Part shown: positions 26,189-36,100 of the stretch, piece by piece
Numbering within the stretch: position 1 is the stretch's first letter
Layout of the letters: every line of letters begins with the position of its first letter
NCBI RefSeq assembly: GCF_004345365.1
Contig: NZ_SLVF01000010.1
Coordinates: forward strand, 124,001 to 188,000
Direction of reading: 5' to 3'
DNA: 64,000 nucleotides
Source: Kribbella sp. VKM Ac-2568
GTDB lineage: Bacteria > Actinomycetota > Actinomycetes > Propionibacteriales > Kribbellaceae
Translations under genes and position numbers: made by a program
The notes under the pieces: model-generated
Seen by the model: only the letters and a program-made list of their open reading frames with translations
What the model was told of the DNA's origin: nothing
The model's database searches: none

Positions 26189-27465
26189 CCGGCGCCCGGA
26201 CCTTCAGCAGTCCCCTGCAGCCTTCTTTCGAGAGTCCGTTGGACTGGCACACGGTCCGGGCGGACTTCCCCATCCTGTCGCGTGAACTCTCAGGCGGTTA
26301 CCCGCTGATCTACCTGGACTCGGCCAACTCGTCGCAGAAGCCGCGCCAGGTGGTGCAGGCGATCGAGGAGCACTACCTCATCCACAACGCCAACGTGGCA
26401 CGCGCGATGCACCAGCTCGGCGCGGAGGCGACTGCTGCGTACGAGGGCGGCCGGGACAAGGTCGCGGCCTTCATCGGCGCGCCGAACCGGGACGAGATCG
26501 TCTTCACCAAGAACGCCTCCGAGGCGCTCAACCTGGCCGCGCACACGCTCGGCGCTGCACTGAAGCCGGGGGACGAGGTGCTCATCACGGAGATGGAGCA
26601 CCACAGCAACATCGTCCCGTGGCAGCTCGCCTGTGAGCGCACCGGCGCGACGCTGCGCTGGTTCGGTGTCACCGACGAGGGCCGGCTCGACCTGAGCAAC
26701 ATCGAGGAGCTCATCAACGAGCACACCAAGGTCGTCTCACTGACCTGGGTCTCGAACGCGCTCGGCACGATCAACCCGATCACCGACATCGCGGCCAAGG
26801 CGCACGCCGTCGGCGCGACCGTCGTGGTCGACGCCTCGCAGGCGGTGCCGCAGTTCCCGGTCGACGTGTCGACGCTGGGCGCGGACCTGCTGGCGTTCAC
26901 CGGGCACAAGGCTGTCGGCCCGACCGGCATCGGCGTGCTCTGGGGCCGGTACGAACTGCTCGCTCAGCTGCCGCCGTTCCTTGGCGGAGGAGAGATGATC
27001 GAGGTCGTGCGGATGACCGGTTCGACCTACGCGCCGCCGCCGGCCCGCTTCGAGGCCGGGACGCCGCCGATCGCCCAGGCGGTCGGACTCGGTGCGGCGC
27101 TGGACTACCTGGCCGGCATCGGGATGGACAAGATCGCGGCGCACGAGCAGGCCATCACGGCCTACGCGCTGGAGGGCCTGAAGACCGTGCCGGGGCTGAC
27201 CATCCTCGGTCCGACCGAAGCCGTCGAGCGGGGCGGCGCCGTCAGCTTCGAGCTGGACGGGGTGCACCCGCACGACGTGGCGACCGTGCTGGACACGCGC
27301 GGGATCGCAGTACGGGCCGGGCATCACTGTGCGCGGCCGGTGCACGAGCGGTTCGGCGTACAGTCCTCGACACGGGCGTCGTTCTACCTGTACACGACGC
27401 CCGAGGAGATCGACGCGCTCGTCGACGGCCTGGGCTGCGTCCGTTCATTCTTCAAGGTGGCTTGA
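26185..27465 (+). CDS. sufS: Cysteine desulfurase SufS (class II)
   Basis: 426 residues, ATG at 26185. PLP-dependent enzyme that takes sulfur from cysteine. PLP Lys lies in AFTGHKAVGPTGIGVLWG (about residue 241) and the catalytic Cys in VRAGHHCARPVHERFG (about residue 382), in the short class II loop. Works with the SufU sulfurtransferase encoded next. Confidence 0.97.
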   Translation: MTGARTFSSPLQPSFESPLDWHTVRADFPILSRELSGGYPLIYLDSANSSQKPRQVVQAIEEHYLIHNANVARAMHQLGAEATAAYEGGRDKVAAFIGAPNRDEIVFTKNASEALNLAAHTLGAALKPGDEVLITEMEHHSNIVPWQLACERTGATLRWFGVTDEGRLDLSNIEELINEHTKVVSLTWVSNALGTINPITDIAAKAHAVGATVVVDASQAVPQFPVDVSTLGADLLAFTGHKAVGPTGIGVLWGRYELLAQLPPFLGGGEMIEVVRMTGSTYAPPPARFEAGTPPIAQAVGLGAALDYLAGIGMDKIAAHEQAITAYALEGLKTVPGLTILGPTEAVERGGAVSFELDGVHPHDVATVLDTRGIAVRAGHHCARPVHERFGVQSSTRASFYLYTTPEEIDALVDGLGCVRSFFKVA

Positions 27466-27471
27466 CGTCTT

Positions 27472-27948
27472 ATGCAGCTGGACTCGCTGTACCAGGAGAT
27501 CATCCTGGATCACTACCGCACCCCGCACCACGCGGGGCTGGCGGACCCGTACGACGTGGAGGTGCACCACGTGAACCCGTCCTGCGGGGACGAGGTCACC
27601 CTTCGCGTGGAGCTCGACGGCGACACCGTGACCGGCGTGACGCACCAGAGCGTCGGCTGCTCGATCAGCCAGGCGGCCACCTCGGTGATGAGCGACCTGG
27701 TGATCGGCAAGCCGGTCGCCGAGGGCATGGCGACGTACGAGAAGTTCCTGGAACTGATGCAGGGCCGGGGGAATGTCGAACCGGACGAAGAGGTTCTGGA
27801 AGACGGCGTCGCCTTCGCGGGTGTCGCGCAGTTCCCGGCTCGGGTGAAGTGCGCCCTGCTGGGGTGGTCGGCCTGGCGCGATGCCACCGCCCAAGCGCTG
27901 GCCAAGGCTGAGACATCGGCGAAGAAAGAAGGAGTGAGCAATGTCTGA
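27472..27948 (+). CDS. sufU: SufU, zinc-dependent sulfur transfer protein
   Basis: 158 residues, ATG at 27472, six bases after sufS. Conserved ligands are Cys38 and Asp40 (NPSCGDEV), Cys63 (VGCSISQA) and Cys127 (RVKCALLGW). The insertion between the second and third Cys that marks SufU rather than IscU is present. It accepts sulfur from SufS. Overlaps sufT by 8 bp. Confidence 0.96.
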   Translation: MQLDSLYQEIILDHYRTPHHAGLADPYDVEVHHVNPSCGDEVTLRVELDGDTVTGVTHQSVGCSISQAATSVMSDLVIGKPVAEGMATYEKFLELMQGRGNVEPDEEVLEDGVAFAGVAQFPARVKCALLGWSAWRDATAQALAKAETSAKKEGVSNV

Positions 27949-28324
27949 CCAGACCGAAGAGAAGATCGAGCTGCCCGAGGTCGACCTCGAAGCGGCCGCC
28001 AAGCCGGCTGGTTCGACGGTTGCCGTCGAGGACGTCACCGAGGCGCTGAAGGATGTCGTCGACCCCGAGCTCGGCATCAACGTGGTGGACCTGGGCCTGA
28101 TCTACGGCGTGACCGTGGACGACACCACCACCGCGATCATCGACATGACGCTGACGTCGGCGGCCTGCCCGCTGACCGACGTGATCGAGGACCAGACCCG
28201 GATGGCGCTGGACGGCCTGGTGAACGACTTCCGGATCAACTGGGTCTGGATGCCGCCGTGGGGCCCGGAGAAGATCACCGACGACGGTCGTGACCAGCTC
28301 CGCGCGCTGGGGTTCAACGTTTAG
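27941..28324 (+). CDS. sufT: SufT, MIP18/DUF59 Fe-S maturation protein
   Basis: 127 residues, ATG at 27941 inside the end of sufU. DUF59 domain at about 27-125 with the DPELGINVVDLGLIYGV motif and the conserved Cys in SAACPLTD. An auxiliary factor for Fe-S protein maturation. Last gene of the suf operon, followed by a clear hairpin terminator. Confidence 0.94.
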   Translation: MSDQTEEKIELPEVDLEAAAKPAGSTVAVEDVTEALKDVVDPELGINVVDLGLIYGVTVDDTTTAIIDMTLTSAACPLTDVIEDQTRMALDGLVNDFRINWVWMPPWGPEKITDDGRDQLRALGFNV

Positions 28325-28356
28325 GTTCCAGCGACTGCGGCAACTGGTGTTGTGAT

Positions 28357-28380
28357 AGCCCGGGTCAGGTGGCCCGGGCT
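28357..28380 (+). terminator. Terminator of the suf operon
   Basis: AGCCCGGG (28357-28364) pairs with CCCGGGCT (28373-28380), loop of eight bases, followed by TTCGC. Confidence 0.7.
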
Positions 28381-28423
28381 TTCGCATGCCCGCTGTGGTG
28401 CGGTGGTGGGTTAGCGTCGGCAG

Positions 28424-29047
28424 GTGACCCGAATCGTCTCCGTCGCCCCCGCCCGGCTCGAACGCTGGCTGGCCGGCTTCACCGAGCGCCACGGCGTCAC
28501 CTCGTACGACGTGACGCCGTCGCGGCTGACCGCCGCCGCGGAGGACGGCTCGCGCGCCGACATCGACGTACCGTTCGGGCCGCTCGAAGACCTCACCCCC
28601 GCAGGCCTGGTCGCGCACGTGCTGGCCGACCGCCGCCTGGGGCTTCTTCTGGTACGTCGGGGAGGCTACGGCGCGGGTGTGTTCGAAGGCTCCGCGCTGG
28701 TGGCCTCCAAGGTCGGCTCGCGCCACGTCCAGGGGACTACCAAGGCCGGCGGCTGGTCGCAGCAGCGGTTTGCGCGCCGCCGGGACAACCAGGCCCGCGA
28801 GGCGTTCGCCGCGGCCACTGAGGTCGCCGTACGGATCCTCGCGCCGGCGCGGCTCGACGTACTGGTGTGCGGGGGAGACCGCAAGGCGATCGACACCGTG
28901 CTCGAGGACCCACGGCTGAAGGAACTCCTGCCGCTGGTCCGGCCACCCTTCCTGGGGGTGGCCGACCCCAAGCAGAAGGTGCTCGAGCAGGCCGGCGTGG
29001 ACGCCCGCGCGGTGCGGATCCAACTGACCGACCCGCCGGAGCAGTAG
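28424..29047 (+). CDS. acVLRF1-type peptidyl-tRNA hydrolase (actinobacterial Vms1-like release factor)
   Basis: 207 residues, GTG at 28424 behind CAGG. The central motif GSRHVQGTTKAGGWSQQRFA, continuing RRRDNQAREAF (about residues 100-125), is the VLRF1 catalytic loop with its essential Gln. This is the actinobacterial relative of eukaryotic Vms1/ANKZF1, which frees nascent chains from peptidyl-tRNA on obstructed ribosomes. The protein appears to be only the catalytic domain. Single gene between the suf terminator and a convergent operon. Role in ribosome rescue is inferred from the family. Confidence 0.85.
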   Translation: MTRIVSVAPARLERWLAGFTERHGVTSYDVTPSRLTAAAEDGSRADIDVPFGPLEDLTPAGLVAHVLADRRLGLLLVRRGGYGAGVFEGSALVASKVGSRHVQGTTKAGGWSQQRFARRRDNQAREAFAAATEVAVRILAPARLDVLVCGGDRKAIDTVLEDPRLKELLPLVRPPFLGVADPKQKVLEQAGVDARAVRIQLTDPPEQ

Positions 29048-29074
29048 GCCAGACGGGTCAGTAGGCCGGGCGGC

Positions 29075-29620
29075 TCAGCTCTCGCCGTGGAGCGCGCGGA
29101 AGGCGTCCAGTTGTTCGCCATAGAACTCGCGGTCCTCGGTCAGCTTCGCCCGGGTGAACAGCTGCGCGTCCTGCTGCTGGGTCCGGATCCCGAGCTCGGT
29201 CCAGAAGCCTTCGTCCGGCACCACGTCGGCGCCCTCGGGCAGGAACTTCAGCGCCTCGTCCATCGCGTCCCGGGCGAACTCCCAGTTGAGCTCCACCTTC
29301 TGGCGGTTCTGTCCGGGCTGCCCCGTGTACTCGAGGTCCGCGTCGAGCGCCCGCCGCGCCCAGACCGAGGCGAGCTGTACCCAGGCGCCGGCGTCCAGCA
29401 GCAGCGAGTTGCCCAGGCCGAACCGTACGCCGACCCGCCGGGCCTCTTCCTCGGTCCGCTTCAGGACCTCGAGCTCGCCGGCTCCCGAGCTGACCGTCCA
29501 GGCATCATCGCCCTCGGTCACCGTGAGCGCCGACGGCTCAGTGGCGTCAGGTGCATCGTCCGCGGCGGCCAGCACGCTCAGGTAGATCTCCGCCTCGGCC
29601 AGGGTCCTTGCGGTCAGCAT
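29075..29620 (-). CDS. Small partner-like protein A, paralogue of the next gene (unknown family)
   Basis: 181 residues from ATG at 29620, which shares one base with the stop of the preceding gene (TGATG); a TTG at 29623 is less likely. No signal peptide or membrane segment; acidic, rich in Glu, Asp and Trp. It shares a C-terminal signature with the upstream protein: LLDAGxW.Q.A, then an AR-A-EE/DE-KF-P-G helix, then VPDxxFWT. It lacks the zinc-ribbon Cys pairs. Third gene of the giant-protein operon, so a dedicated partner, chaperone or immunity role is likely, but this is inference from context only. Confidence 0.7.
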   Translation of the reverse strand: MLTARTLAEAEIYLSVLAAADDAPDATEPSALTVTEGDDAWTVSSGAGELEVLKRTEEEARRVGVRFGLGNSLLLDAGAWVQLASVWARRALDADLEYTGQPGQNRQKVELNWEFARDAMDEALKFLPEGADVVPDEGFWTELGIRTQQQDAQLFTRAKLTEDREFYGEQLDAFRALHGES

Positions 29621-30150
29621 CAATTCGCTCCTGTGTCCCGGTAGCTGTCTCTGACGACGAGCAGTCGCTCCAACCGGAACCTACCGGGTTCGGCGTCCCG
29701 GACGTCACGGCCCTCGTCGGTCCAGAACGCGTCGTCGGGCACCGTGAGCGTGCCGGACGGGATGAACTTGACCACTTCCTCGACGGCCGCCCGGGCGATG
29801 CTCAGCACGTAGGCCGCCTCAGCCTGATCGTCCGGCACCGAACCGGCCGCGCCGTCGGCGACCTGCATCCACTGTCCGGCGTCGAGCAGCTCTGACGGTT
29901 CCGGTCCGCCGAAGTTCGGGAACGGCGCGAAGGTCTCGCGCTCCGGCATGCCGAACAGGTACTCGCGCTCCGCCTCGCAGCCCGGGCAGACGCCGGAGTA
30001 GCTGATCACCAGCTCGCCGTCCTCGTCCGTCAGGCCCTGCTCCCACGCAGTCTCGGTCGAGCCGCAGTCCGGGCAGGGATGGAGCTCGAGGTAGAGCACC
30101 GCCTCGTCATCGGTCCGCGCGATGGCGTACTTCGGGTCGTACTCGCTCAC
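29620..30150 (-). CDS. Small partner-like protein B with a zinc ribbon (unknown family)
   Basis: 176 residues; GTG at 30150 overlaps the stop of the 2397-residue gene by 4 bp (GTGA). The N-terminal region has CPDCGS (about residue 26) and CPGCEAEREY (about residue 54), a probable structural zinc ribbon. Next comes PEPSELLDAGQWMQVADGAA, then a helix ending VVKFIPSGTLTVPDDAFWTD. The latter blocks match the following gene, so the two arose by duplication. Soluble and acidic. Coupling to the giant gene suggests its product is needed together with that protein; function unknown. Confidence 0.75.
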   Translation of the reverse strand: MSEYDPKYAIARTDDEAVLYLELHPCPDCGSTETAWEQGLTDEDGELVISYSGVCPGCEAEREYLFGMPERETFAPFPNFGGPEPSELLDAGQWMQVADGAAGSVPDDQAEAAYVLSIARAAVEEVVKFIPSGTLTVPDDAFWTDEGRDVRDAEPGRFRLERLLVVRDSYRDTGAN

Positions 30151-33100
30151 TGAACCGCCAATCCACTGCCGGTCTTCGCCGTGGCGGCGCGTGCGATCGG
30201 TTGCCTGGCGCCGTCGCCGGCCTGGGGCCCGGTGGTCTGGCGGCCCGGCCGGGAGTGGTCCAGGTCCGTCAGGGTCGAGGCCGGGATGCCCTTGTCCTCC
30301 AGGGCTTTCACCACGGTGCCGGAGAAGCGGCCGTTGTGGTTGCCCTCGGCGTACAGCTTACGCAGGTTGACCTTGCCCTCGGACAGCAGCGCCAGCTGCG
30401 GGTGCAGGGTCGCGAAGGCCCGGGCGAATCCGTCCTCGGCGCCGTTGGTCCTGCCGGTCATCGTGCCGTTCGGCATCGCGCGGTACGTCTCCTCGTCGCC
30501 GTTCTCGCGGTGCATGGTCAGCGCGACCACGACGCCTTCCTTGCGGGCCTGGGCGAGTGCCTCGACCATCGGCCGGTACGGTTGGCGAACCTCGCGGCCC
30601 TGGTCGTCGGTGGTCAGCTCGTGGCCGGTGACGCGTACCTCCTGCGACTTCTTGGTGGCCGCCGCGAGTCTGGCCGGGTCCCAGCCCTCGAAGGGCGGCA
30701 GTCCCGCCTCCTGCCGCGCCTGGATCTCCTGGAACTCGTGCCGGAACATGCTCAGCGTGGCGATGCCGGTGGCCGCCCGGGGGATCGACTTCTCCTGGTC
30801 GACCTTCGGCTGGTTGTGCCGGTCGAACTTCATCCGCCGGACGTCGACGTGGAAGTCGACCAGCACCTCGACGATCACCTCGTTGCCGGACTCGGCCACG
30901 CTGGTCTCGTCGCGGTTGCCGGCGGTGTCGGAGTCCTTCGCCGTCACCTGATCGCCGGTGGACATGCCCACCTTGATGTCGGAGTTGGCCTCTTTGCCGC
31001 CGATGGTCCGGCTCGTCGGCAGTACTTCGGTGCTCTCCGTCGCGGTCTGGGTCTGGTCCTGCTCACGGGCGATCTTGCCCTGCTGGAAACGCTTGTCCGG
31101 GTCGTGCAGCAGTCTCAGCCCGGACACCTCGGCGCGGATCCGCATCGACACCGCCCGCGACCCGTGGCCCGGCACCGGAAGGGGTGGCGTCCAGGGACTG
31201 CCCGCGCCGTCCGAACGCTCGAAGGCGGCTCGCCGCGACGCCGCCGACAGCTGCTTGCGGATCGACGGCTTGTGCAGCTCGACCCCGGCCGCGGTGAGGA
31301 ACTTCCGGTCGGCCAGCCCGGCGCAGGCGCTCTTGACCAGCACGTCCTGATCCTTCAGGTCCTTGTCCTCCAAGGCCTTCTGGACGTCGATCCGCTCGCC
31401 GTCCTGCAGTAGCTCGATGCCGCGCAGGAGGTAGGTGTTCGGCAGGGTCACCGGGCGGTGGTCCCGGGCGATGTCCGGGACCGGCGGCGGATTGATATCC
31501 GCCGTCGGGACCAGCAGGGTCAGCGTGCCGGTCGCCTCCCGGCGGTGCGGCGGTTGCTTGTCCTTCTCCTGGTTCCGCACCCGGTCCGTGGCCCGCTGCA
31601 CGATGCCCTTGGTCGCGTCGCCCTCCGCGGGCAGTTCGTCCACATCGATGATCAGCCGTACCTTCCGCTGGACCCGCGTGGTGTCCTCCCACAGGGCGCG
31701 GCTCATCGCGGTGTTCTGGCTGACGCTGGTGCCGGTCGTCGAGGTGGTGAGCTCGGTGTTCAGGCCCAGCGAGCCCGTTCCGGCGTCCGTCAGGTCGCCT
31801 CCGAGATTGCCGCTGTACCCGACGGTCGTGGTGTTGCTGCGGCCTTCTTCGATGTAGTCGTAGCCCTGGATGATGTTGAAGGCGTTCTCGGTCTGCTTCT
31901 TCTCGGCCGGCTCCTGCCCGTCCGGCGTCGGCTCAGTGGCCTGCTCAGGGGCCGCCTTCGCCGCTGCCTTCGCCGGCGCATCCGGATCGGCGTCGATCGT
32001 CGGCGGGCCCTCGTAGACGAGCCGCGCCCGGACCCGCAGGTTCCGCGCGGTGGCCACGGCCGGCGTACCGGGGGCGTTCAGCGGTTGCGCGGCGAACGGG
32101 TAGTCCATCGTGAACCCAGCCGGGTCGAGGAGTTCGTCCATGTGCCCGCGATACCGCAGGTCGGCCAGCTCACTGCGCAGGGCGGCGGTGACGGCCGGGT
32201 CCTGGAGGGCATCGGGAACGCGCTCGCCGATCGCGGCCAGCACCTCGCGGTGCGGGTCGGTCTCGTTGCCCTCGCTGTCCACGAACTCGTGCTCGTCGAC
32301 CACGGCGGCGCCCATGGTCGTGTCGTAGTGCTGGTGCGTGGTGACCTCGGTGCGGCGGGCCGTCACCGTCTCGGCGTCGGCCGCGACCTGGTCGAACTTG
32401 GCCGGCGTGGAGGCGGGCTTGTCCAGCGCCGCGGTCTCCCGCAGCTTGGCCATCAGCCGCTCGTCGGTGTGCGACACCGCGAGCTCGCCGGTCGCCCCGA
32501 CCTTCTCGGCCTGGTAGCGCCGCAGCATCATCACCGCCGTACTGCGGTCCAGGCTGAGGTTGCCGTCTAGCAGCCGCTCGGTGGCGTCGGTCACCTTCGA
32601 CAGCGGCAGGTCCAGCTTCTTCTGGCCGTACAGCTTGAGGGCGTCGCGCTCCGGCATCGTCATCAGGATCGCGCCGTTGTCCAGCTCGACCTTCTCCGGC
32701 TCGGCCAGCCCGGCGGCCTTGATCTCCGCGTCCAGGATCAGGTCGCCGACGAACTGGTAGTGCTGCCCGTCCTTGATGTTCAGCCGCTCGACGCCGTTGA
32801 TGGCGGTCTGGGTGCTCGAGGACGAGCGGCTCCCGGATCGGCTGAGGCCGGCCGAGCCGTTCCAGCCGTCACCGTCTGCCTCGGCCATCCCGCTGCCGCC
32901 GCCGATGCCGGCGCTGTTGCCGGTCGAGCTGGAGGCGGTGAAGCTGGAGCTGCCGAGCGTCAGGTTGATGTCGCCGATCACCGGGTGGCCGCTGCCGACG
33001 TACCGGAGGTTCTCGACCCGGGCCCGCAGGCTCACGCTCGCCTGCCGCGGCGCGAGGCCGCGCTGGGCAATCGCCTCCGTCAGGTTGGACGGCGAGCCGC

Positions 33101-36100
33101 TGACGGCGAACCTGGTCCCGTACTCCGAGGTGAGCATCTCGCGGTGCGCGCTCAAATTCCGTACCGACATGAACGCGGCGAGGTGGTGCAGCGCGGCGGA
33201 GTCGGCGCGGGCCGCGGCCGGCAGGGCCGCGGTGAGCCGGCTCACCGCGTTGCCGGTGTCGAGGTGCTGCCAGGTGGTGGTCTGCAGCAGCGCGGGATTC
33301 ACCCGGCCGGCGATCGCCACGCCCTGTTCCTCGCCGCGGTCGCAGAACTCGCTGTCGATCGTCAGCCGGGAGCTGCCCTCGACCTCGACGATCGGGTCGG
33401 AGTCGCGGTCGGCGTGGATCTCGCGGACAGTGATCGTGTGCGGGACCTCGAAGTCCGCGAGCGGCGCGGTGCTCTCGGTCAGGGTCACACCGTTGACGGT
33501 GCTGCCGCTAGCCCAGCCGAAGTACCGGCCGAGCGCCGACCGGCCGTAGCTCGGACCGACGTCGGGCGTGCTGCCCGCGTGGCCCTGGCCGGGCTTGTTG
33601 CTGAACCCGAACCGGGCCGACCAGGGGAGGCCTTTCGACCGGCCGCGCGACCGGACGGTCGTGTTCGAGCCGATGTGCAGGTTCGTCGCGGTCTGGGACT
33701 TGTTGATTCCGAGCAGCCGGTGCCGCTTGGTGTGCTGGGTGATGTCGACCCGGTAGCTGCGCTCCTGCGGCGGGCGGCCGGTGTGGTGCTTGGTCAGCGC
33801 GAACACGATGCCGCCCTGGGCAGCCTGGTCGTACCCGGTCTCGAGCCGGTGCCGGGACAGGTGCTGGCCGACCCGTTCGAGGTTCTTCAACTGACTCGCG
33901 ACGAGCGCCGGATCCTTGCCGACGAGCTCGCTCATCCGCGGCCGGAACTTGGCGTCCAGCGGCGGCACCATGCCCTCGTCGCTGAGGTGCCGGACGAACG
34001 CCTTGAAAGCCGGGTCGGCACCCTTGAAGTCCTGGACCAGCGCCGGTCCCGCGCCGCGGAGCTGGCCCGGGCCGGAGCCCATCCAGGTCGGCAGGCCGAT
34101 CTTCTCCGTGGTGGGCTGCGCGTCGCCCCGGAGCAGGACCCGGCCGTCCATCCCGGTCTGCGGCTGTCCGTCCGGACCACGGACCAGCGCCTTCTCGGGC
34201 ACCGGCAGGCCGTACCGGAAGGCGTCGTTCTCGGGTAGGCGCAGGACGGCGTCCCCCTCGCCCTCGACCGGGAAGGACTCGTCCTTGTCGATCTTGTGGA
34301 TGGTGAGCTTGTGGACCAGCCGGATCTTCATCCCGACGGTCTGCTCGGTCCGCTGCACGCTGGGGTGGATCGCCACGTCGCTGGTGCTGAGGCTGTCCTT
34401 GCGGGACACGCTGCGCCCGGCCTTGACGTTGGGCCCGAAGTCCCACTGGCTCGAGCCGAGGTCCTGCGTCGCCGTACCGGGGTAGCCGACGTTGGCCGAG
34501 AACGAGCCGGAGCTGCCGAACGACTGGCTGCCGGAGGCGCCGGAGAAGCCGACCCGGAGCCGCTCGATCTTGTGCTCGGCCGAGCTGTCGCTGAGCAGCT
34601 CGGCGGACTCCGTCACCACCGTGGTCTCGAGCTGGGCATAGGCGACCGGCCGGCCCTGGTGGGTGATCAGCCGGCCGATGCCACCCGGCCGGGTCGCTTC
34701 GTCGAGTCGGCTCGGCCCGTCCTCCATCACCAGCCCTCGGAGTTGATCGTGCCCGACCCGGTCCAGGCCGCCGAGTCTCGCGCGCAGACCGGCGACCGCC
34801 TTGTCGGACAGGTCGTTGAGGCCGTCGACCCGGGACACGACGTACTCCGGGAGCCGCTCCTCCCGCTTGTCGGTGACGCCGGACGTGTCGAGCCGAACGG
34901 TGTCCTTCGGCGGCGGCACGGTGTACGAGTGGCCGATGCCGATCTCGAGCCGGTCGTTGTCGTGCAGCTCACCGGAGTCGACGACGCGAGGGTCGGACCA
35001 CTCCTCGATGGCCGACGTCCGCATCTGCACGGACCAGCTCGGGGTGTCCGACCGGTACCGCAGGATCTCCCCGTTGAGCACCTCCACGCCACCGCCTAGC
35101 CCGTACTCCGTGGCGGTGCCAGACACCGAGTGACTCTGCCCGACGGCGAACTCCAGCCCGGGCGAGACGACCTGCGAGACGGCCTTCAGCGCGCTCGAGT
35201 CGGGCAGCACGGCGGTCGCCGTCTTGAGGCTCGCGCCTCCGCTGTAGCCGACGGTCTCCGTGGCCGTGGTCGAGAGGTTGTAGCCGCCCTGGTCGATCTG
35301 ACCGAGCTGACCCTCGTCGAAGTCGACCGGCGAGTCCAGCACCTCCCGCAGTTCGCCAGGCTTCAGGCGGAGCTTGAACTGGGTGAGCTCGGAAGCGTCC
35401 GCACGGGCGTCGTTGCCGACAGTCAGCACGACGCCGTCCGGGGACAGCAGCCCGCGGGTCTCGGCCCGGAGCCGGCGGTGCAGGACCTCAGGGGTGAAGA
35501 GGTTCGGGTTGCCCTGGGCGATCAGCGGCTTGTTGAGCTCCTCGGTCAGCGCGGTGAGGTGAGGGAGCCGGCCCGACGTCAATGCAGTCTGCAGGACGTC
35601 GGGCGACGGCAGGGTCGCCTTGACGCCCTCGCTGTACGCCTTGACGCGCTCGCCGGCCGTCTGGGCGAGTGCGGCCACGTCCGGGCCTGGCTGCTCGCCA
35701 GTCGCCTCCAGCTCGTCGAGTCGAGTCAGCAGAGCCTGGTACGCCCCTTGAGCTTCGTTGGCCTGCTTCGCAGCAGCCTCGCAGCTCTCGGCGATGATCG
35801 TGTGGCGCCCGGCCTTGACGGTGGCCAGGTCCGCCGTCACCCGCAGCTTGCGCCCTCGCTCGGGCGCCGCGGAGTCCTTGCGGCCCTCTTCGGTCTCGGC
35901 CTCCTCGATTGTCTTCGTCGCCAGCTCTGAGGCGGCTGTCGCACTCGTCCGTCGCGCACCGGCCCGCTCTTCGAGGTCGGCTGCTGCCTTCTGGAGCCCT
36001 TCCAGCTGCGCGACGACCTGCCCGCGCAGATGCGCCGGGGTGTTCGCTGCGACCGGCGACGCGGTCGGCTCAGGTGCCATGACGTGGCGAGCCTCCGGCG

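Noticed and set aside
31458..34238. Several plus-strand open frames of 370-490 codons opposite the middle of the giant gene
   Set aside because: Leu/Val/Arg/Gly-rich mirror frames in the same relative frame; no start signals or domains.
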